This document shows positions 61,551-64,000 of a DNA stretch of 64,000 bases, in pieces. The position numbers and the translations under genes were made by a program. This stretch comes from an uncultured bacterium (lineage in GTDB: Bacteria; Actinomycetota; Coriobacteriia; Coriobacteriales; Eggerthellaceae), in NCBI GenBank assembly GCA_905215325.1, contig CAJMPP010000003.1, positions 1-64,000 on the forward strand, written 5' to 3'. The notes under the pieces are model-generated. The model was not told where the DNA came from. It worked only from the letters and a program-made list of their open reading frames with translations, and made no database searches. Each line of letters starts with the position of its first letter. Positions within the stretch are counted from its first letter, which is position 1.

Positions 61551-61901
61551 TTATGCGGAGGTTCGCGCCTCTGCGATGAGTTCGCTTACTTGCCTGGAAC
61601 TCTCCTCCAGCTGCGTAAGCACGGCCTGTGCCTGCATTGCGAGCTGCGGAAAGTCCTGATGGCGGGTATTCGCATGGCGCAGGAGCTGGTTGAGCAGCCC
61701 GCCGATCCTGCGCTCGTTCGAGTAGAGGGCCCTGAGGGCTTCGGCATCGACGACGATGCGCGGTCGGCCGTCGTCCTCGAGGCAGCGGAAGCGCACGAAA
61801 TCCGAGATGGTGAGCCCGGAGGCCCCGGCTGCGCGGGCCAGGGCCTCGTAGTCGGACTGCGACATGCGGACGTTCAGACGCCTGGTGTGCCTACTGGTCA
61901 T
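61551..61901 (-). CDS. MobC-like relaxosome protein
   Basis: The 116-residue protein starts with a ribbon-helix-helix-like segment (TRRLNVRMSQSDYEALARAAGASGLTISDFVR) and continues as a helical coiled region, the plan of MobC accessory proteins that open oriT for the relaxase. It overlaps the stop of the upstream RepA-like gene by 11 bases and precedes the coupling protein by 18 bases. Confidence 0.85.
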   Translation of the reverse strand: MTSRHTRRLNVRMSQSDYEALARAAGASGLTISDFVRFRCLEDDGRPRIVVDAEALRALYSNERRIGGLLNQLLRHANTRHQDFPQLAMQAQAVLTQLEESSRQVSELIAEARTSA

Positions 61902-62893
61902 CGTCCGCGGCCTCCATCCTGATGCGGCTCAGCGTGAGCACGGTGCCCTCGCGGGTGCGCGCGCGTTTGTATCCCACGCCGCGGTCGGCCATGAAGGCGG
62001 AATGCTCAGCAAGGTGCTTGCCGAACGCTGCGACGCTCACGCCTTCGGCGCCGATCTCGCCGAGAAGCTTGGTAGGGGTGCCCTGCCACTGGGACGGGTA
62101 TGCAGCCATGAAGTCGATTGTGCGCAGCACGTCGTCGGGGACATCGCGCTCTTCCAGCTCTTCCTGGCTGGTCTTTTCGATCAAGAGCCAACGGCACTGC
62201 CGGAAGCGGATCTTGAGCTCGAGGAACTCGCGGTCGCGCCCCGTCAGCGAGAGGGTCGCGTTGCCGTCTGCGCGGTTGACGTTGGACAGCACCATGGTGC
62301 TGTCGGCGCAGCCGGTGATGCCGTTGGTGCCGCTCACCGTGTTGAACACATCGGAGTCACCCTGCTTGCGCGTGTGGTGCACAACGACGATGGCGATGTG
62401 CGACCTGTCGGCCAGCTGCTTGAGCGGCGTTAGATCGTTGTAGTCCGCGGCGTAGGCGTTGTCGTTCTTGGAATCCCGGACCATTTGGAATGTGTCGATG
62501 ATTACGAGCTTGGTGGCTGGGTGCTCGGCCAGGTAATCCTCGATCTGAGGGATGAGCCCGCTGGCAACCTTCTCCGCAGCGACCGCGAAGTCGACATTGC
62601 CGCTGGTCTCGTCGAGCAGCTTCCAGGCGCGGGTCTTGATGCGGCGGCGCGGGTCCTCGAGGGCGAGGTAGAGGACGTCGCACTTCACGGCGGCGAAGCC
62701 CAGAAACTGATCGCCCTGGGCGACGCAAATGGCCATGTCGAGCGACATCCACGACTTGCCGACCTTCGGCGGGCCCACTAGCAGGTGAAGCCCTGTAGTG
62801 ACGAAGTCCTCGATGACCCAGTCGGTCTCCTCCTGGGGGCTCTTGCAGCACTTCGGCGAGCGAGAACGTCTCGAGCCTACCCATTGCGACCAT
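61891..62893 (-). pseudogene. RepA-like AAA ATPase with a +1 frameshift
   Basis: The main frame from 62778 begins inside the Walker A loop (GPPKVGKSW) and continues with VIIDTFQMVRD (Walker B), IVVVHHTRK and a C-terminal winged-helix region: a RepA/DnaB-type hexameric helicase. The missing N-terminus lies just upstream in another frame: MVAMGRLETFSLAEVLQEP, then EETDWVIEDFVTTGLHLLV in the main frame. Removing one C from the C5 run at 62839-62835 joins them. ATG 62893 or 62884 overlaps the upstream gene. Either a true lesion or a homopolymer error; if repaired it is about 333 residues. Confidence 0.82.
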
Positions 62894-63101
62894 TACCCTT
62901 CGGCGCGGGGAGCACAATCCAGCGGCCGCGATAATCCTTGGCGATCTCACGGCCAAGGGAACGCGCCAACGCGTGAAGGCCGTCCTCGAGGTCGCACACC
63001 TTGCGGGTGAGCTCTGCATCTCCGGGCCAGGAATCAAAGCCGTGATTCTCAAGCATCTGGCTCTCGGCCTCGAGCTGCTGGTAGAAGCTAGCGGTTCGCA
63101 T
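62877..63101 (-). CDS. Small unknown protein in the mobile element
   Basis: The 74-residue protein is mostly helical with acidic middle (QQLEAESQMLENHGFD, ELTRKVCDLEDGLHALARSLG) and ends in KDYRGRWIVLPAPKGNGRNG. I do not recognise it. AAGGAGG precedes the ATG at 63101. It overlaps the excisionase-like gene by 14 bases and the RepA-like gene start by 8 to 17 bases, so it belongs to a tight operon. Confidence 0.75.
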   Translation of the reverse strand: MRTASFYQQLEAESQMLENHGFDSWPGDAELTRKVCDLEDGLHALARSLGREIAKDYRGRWIVLPAPKGNGRNG

Positions 63102-63336
63102 GGCGCGCCTCCTTGCGGCGCTTCTCGCTCAGCGGCCAGGTGATGTCGATGCCGCCGTGCTCGGCAAGGTATTCGTCCAGCTTGCTTGCCGGAACGAACA
63201 CCGCATGCCCGATATACGTGACGCCCACCTCGTGCATGAGCAGCAGCGCCTTGCTGCGCCCGCAGCCGAAAAGCTCAGCGAAATCCCGCCAACCCAGGAA
63301 AGGCTTGGTTTGGCTCTTCTTTGCTTGCTCTTCCAT
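63088..63336 (-). CDS. Helix-turn-helix, excisionase-type protein
   Basis: The 82-residue protein has the MerR/Xis-like pattern FLGWRDFAELFGCGRSKALLLMHEVGVTYIGHAVFVPASKLDEYLAEH, in which a winged helix-turn-helix is followed by a wing and capping helix. Such proteins bind DNA in excision, plasmid replication or partition. AGAAGAAG precedes the ATG at 63336. It is the first gene of the minus-strand mobilization operon and faces the gene at 63478. Confidence 0.85.
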   Translation of the reverse strand: MEEQAKKSQTKPFLGWRDFAELFGCGRSKALLLMHEVGVTYIGHAVFVPASKLDEYLAEHGGIDITWPLSEKRRKEARHANR

Positions 63337-63477
63337 TCTTCTTCTCCCTTCGGGCGGCCGATTCGGTCGCCCCGTTGATGTGGATATCGCCGGCGCTGAT
63401 CCATGCGCCAATGCCAACCGGCTGGCTAGTGCTATTCTGGTTCAGTATGTATACACGGTCCATAGATAGGAAAACGT

Positions 63478-64000
63478 GTGGATAGTTATTACGAGCGAGC
63501 TTTCGCCATGGACAACAGGACGGGACGCGTCGTGGGGGTAGACGTAAAGGCGACGAGCGAATCTTTCGTGTTCACACCCAGCAAAGACCCGAATCGTCCC
63601 TTTTTGTCTTCGGATATCCCTCCTGTCGAGGAAGCAGCATTTCAGCGTTTTGCTGCCATAAAAGCCGATGCGCGCAGGGAATCGGAAACAGGAGCCGCAT
63701 TTCACGACTGCTATAAAAGAAGGCTGCTGGAATTCGCAAAGAAGCATGGGCCGCTGTTCGGTTCTGCCGGCAAAAGCCCAACAAACGACGAAGAAATTGT
63801 TGAGCCGATAAGCGATTGGGTCACCGCGCAATCTGTGATGAGCGACATTTTAGGAGTGGTTCCGTTTTCCAAAGGGGAGGAATTCCCTTTGGAAAACTTC
63901 GACGAGCATTTCTTCGTCACTGCATCGCAGGATACGGATGCAACGGTTTGGACATACTTGTTTGATTCCAGACTAAAGGCGAGCTCGATATACCAATCTT
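63478..64000 (+). CDS. Unknown protein, cut by the window end
   Basis: From GTG 63478 (AGGA six to eight bases upstream) a plus-strand frame stays open to the last base, at least 174 codons: VDSYYERAFAMDNRTGRVVG, then VKATSESFVFTPSKDPNRPF and a mainly polar remainder. Codon use is less GC-biased than the neighbouring mobilization genes. I do not recognise the start. It is divergent from the excisionase-like operon. It may be cargo or a regulator of the element; the alternative start is ATG 63508. Confidence 0.65.
   Translation, partial: MDSYYERAFAMDNRTGRVVGVDVKATSESFVFTPSKDPNRPFLSSDIPPVEEAAFQRFAAIKADARRESETGAAFHDCYKRRLLEFAKKHGPLFGSAGKSPTNDEEIVEPISDWVTAQSVMSDILGVVPFSKGEEFPLENFDEHFFVTASQDTDATVWTYLFDSRLKASSIYQS

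Noticed and set aside
62800..62893. Programmed +1 frameshift in the RepA-like gene
   Set aside because: The AGGAGG lies after, not before, the C5 run and no slow codon or stop sits at the shift site; a simple insertion explains it better.

Overview
The window reads as chromosome of a high-GC, anaerobic member of the Coriobacteriia, most likely Eggerthellaceae. Pointers to this are LuxR proteins with a multi-span membrane N-terminus, an HspR-type dnaK operon, an arginine deiminase gene beside its own permease, hydrogenase maturation genes, and a selenium accessory cluster. No 16S rRNA is present, so the assignment is inference from gene content. The best promoters look like TTGNNN-N17-TATAGT, seen before dnaK, initiator tRNA-Met and tRNA-Thr.

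Layout. 1-1320 is gene-free and rich in repeats and hairpins, followed by a membrane LuxR regulator. 2.9-9.8 kb is one minus-strand heat-shock operon, dnaK-grpE-dnaJ-hspR-clpB, with a promoter overlapped by a HAIR-like dyad. 10.1-12.5 kb holds a 2[4Fe-4S] ferredoxin and a nickel/hydrogenase operon (84-aa unknown, nikR, hypE). 12.5-18 kb has a small unknown, galE, a LytR-CpsA-Psr protein, an XRE regulator, a HAD phosphatase, tRNA-Gly(CCC) and tRNA-Arg(CCT). 18-23 kb has a flavodoxin/SCP2-like/membrane fusion, an Nramp-like transporter without the DPGN motif, and a second membrane LuxR.

23-33.3 kb is built around arginine and guanidino compounds: arcA, an arginine/ornithine-type permease, a TetR regulator, two MHS-type MFS permeases, an unknown 195-aa protein, a DMT permease, and an amidinotransferase closely resembling animal glycine amidinotransferase. 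34-38.3 kb carries hypF-hypC-hypD, 23 kb away from hypE. 38-48 kb holds pgi, L-lactate dehydrogenase, a TraX-like protein with an apparently leaderless mRNA, a second LCP protein, an ArsB/NhaD-like permease and a one-polypeptide MurT-GatD fusion, followed by tRNA-Thr(CGT). 48.6-54.1 kb has a universal stress protein, an APC permease, a formamidase/acetamidase, and the selenium trio (DUF3343, TusA-like, YedE-like).

At 54.77 kb sits the initiator tRNA-Met. Beyond it the gene content changes to an integrative or mobilizable element: direct repeats beside the tRNA, an AbiE-type toxin-antitoxin pair followed by a truncated DUF3788 gene, a frameshifted surface protein, an IS256 remnant, and a mobilization module (relaxase, VirD4-type coupling protein, MobC-like protein, a RepA-like ATPase with a frameshift, an excisionase-like HTH protein). 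No integrase and no other type IV secretion genes are visible; the element runs off the right edge inside an unrecognised gene.

The observations I rate highest are the MurT-GatD fusion, the amidinotransferase locus, the Nramp homologue with a rebuilt metal site, the flavodoxin-SCP2-membrane fusion, a nested-hairpin RNA candidate at 44.14-44.24 kb, and the tRNA-proximal repeats that look like an attachment site.
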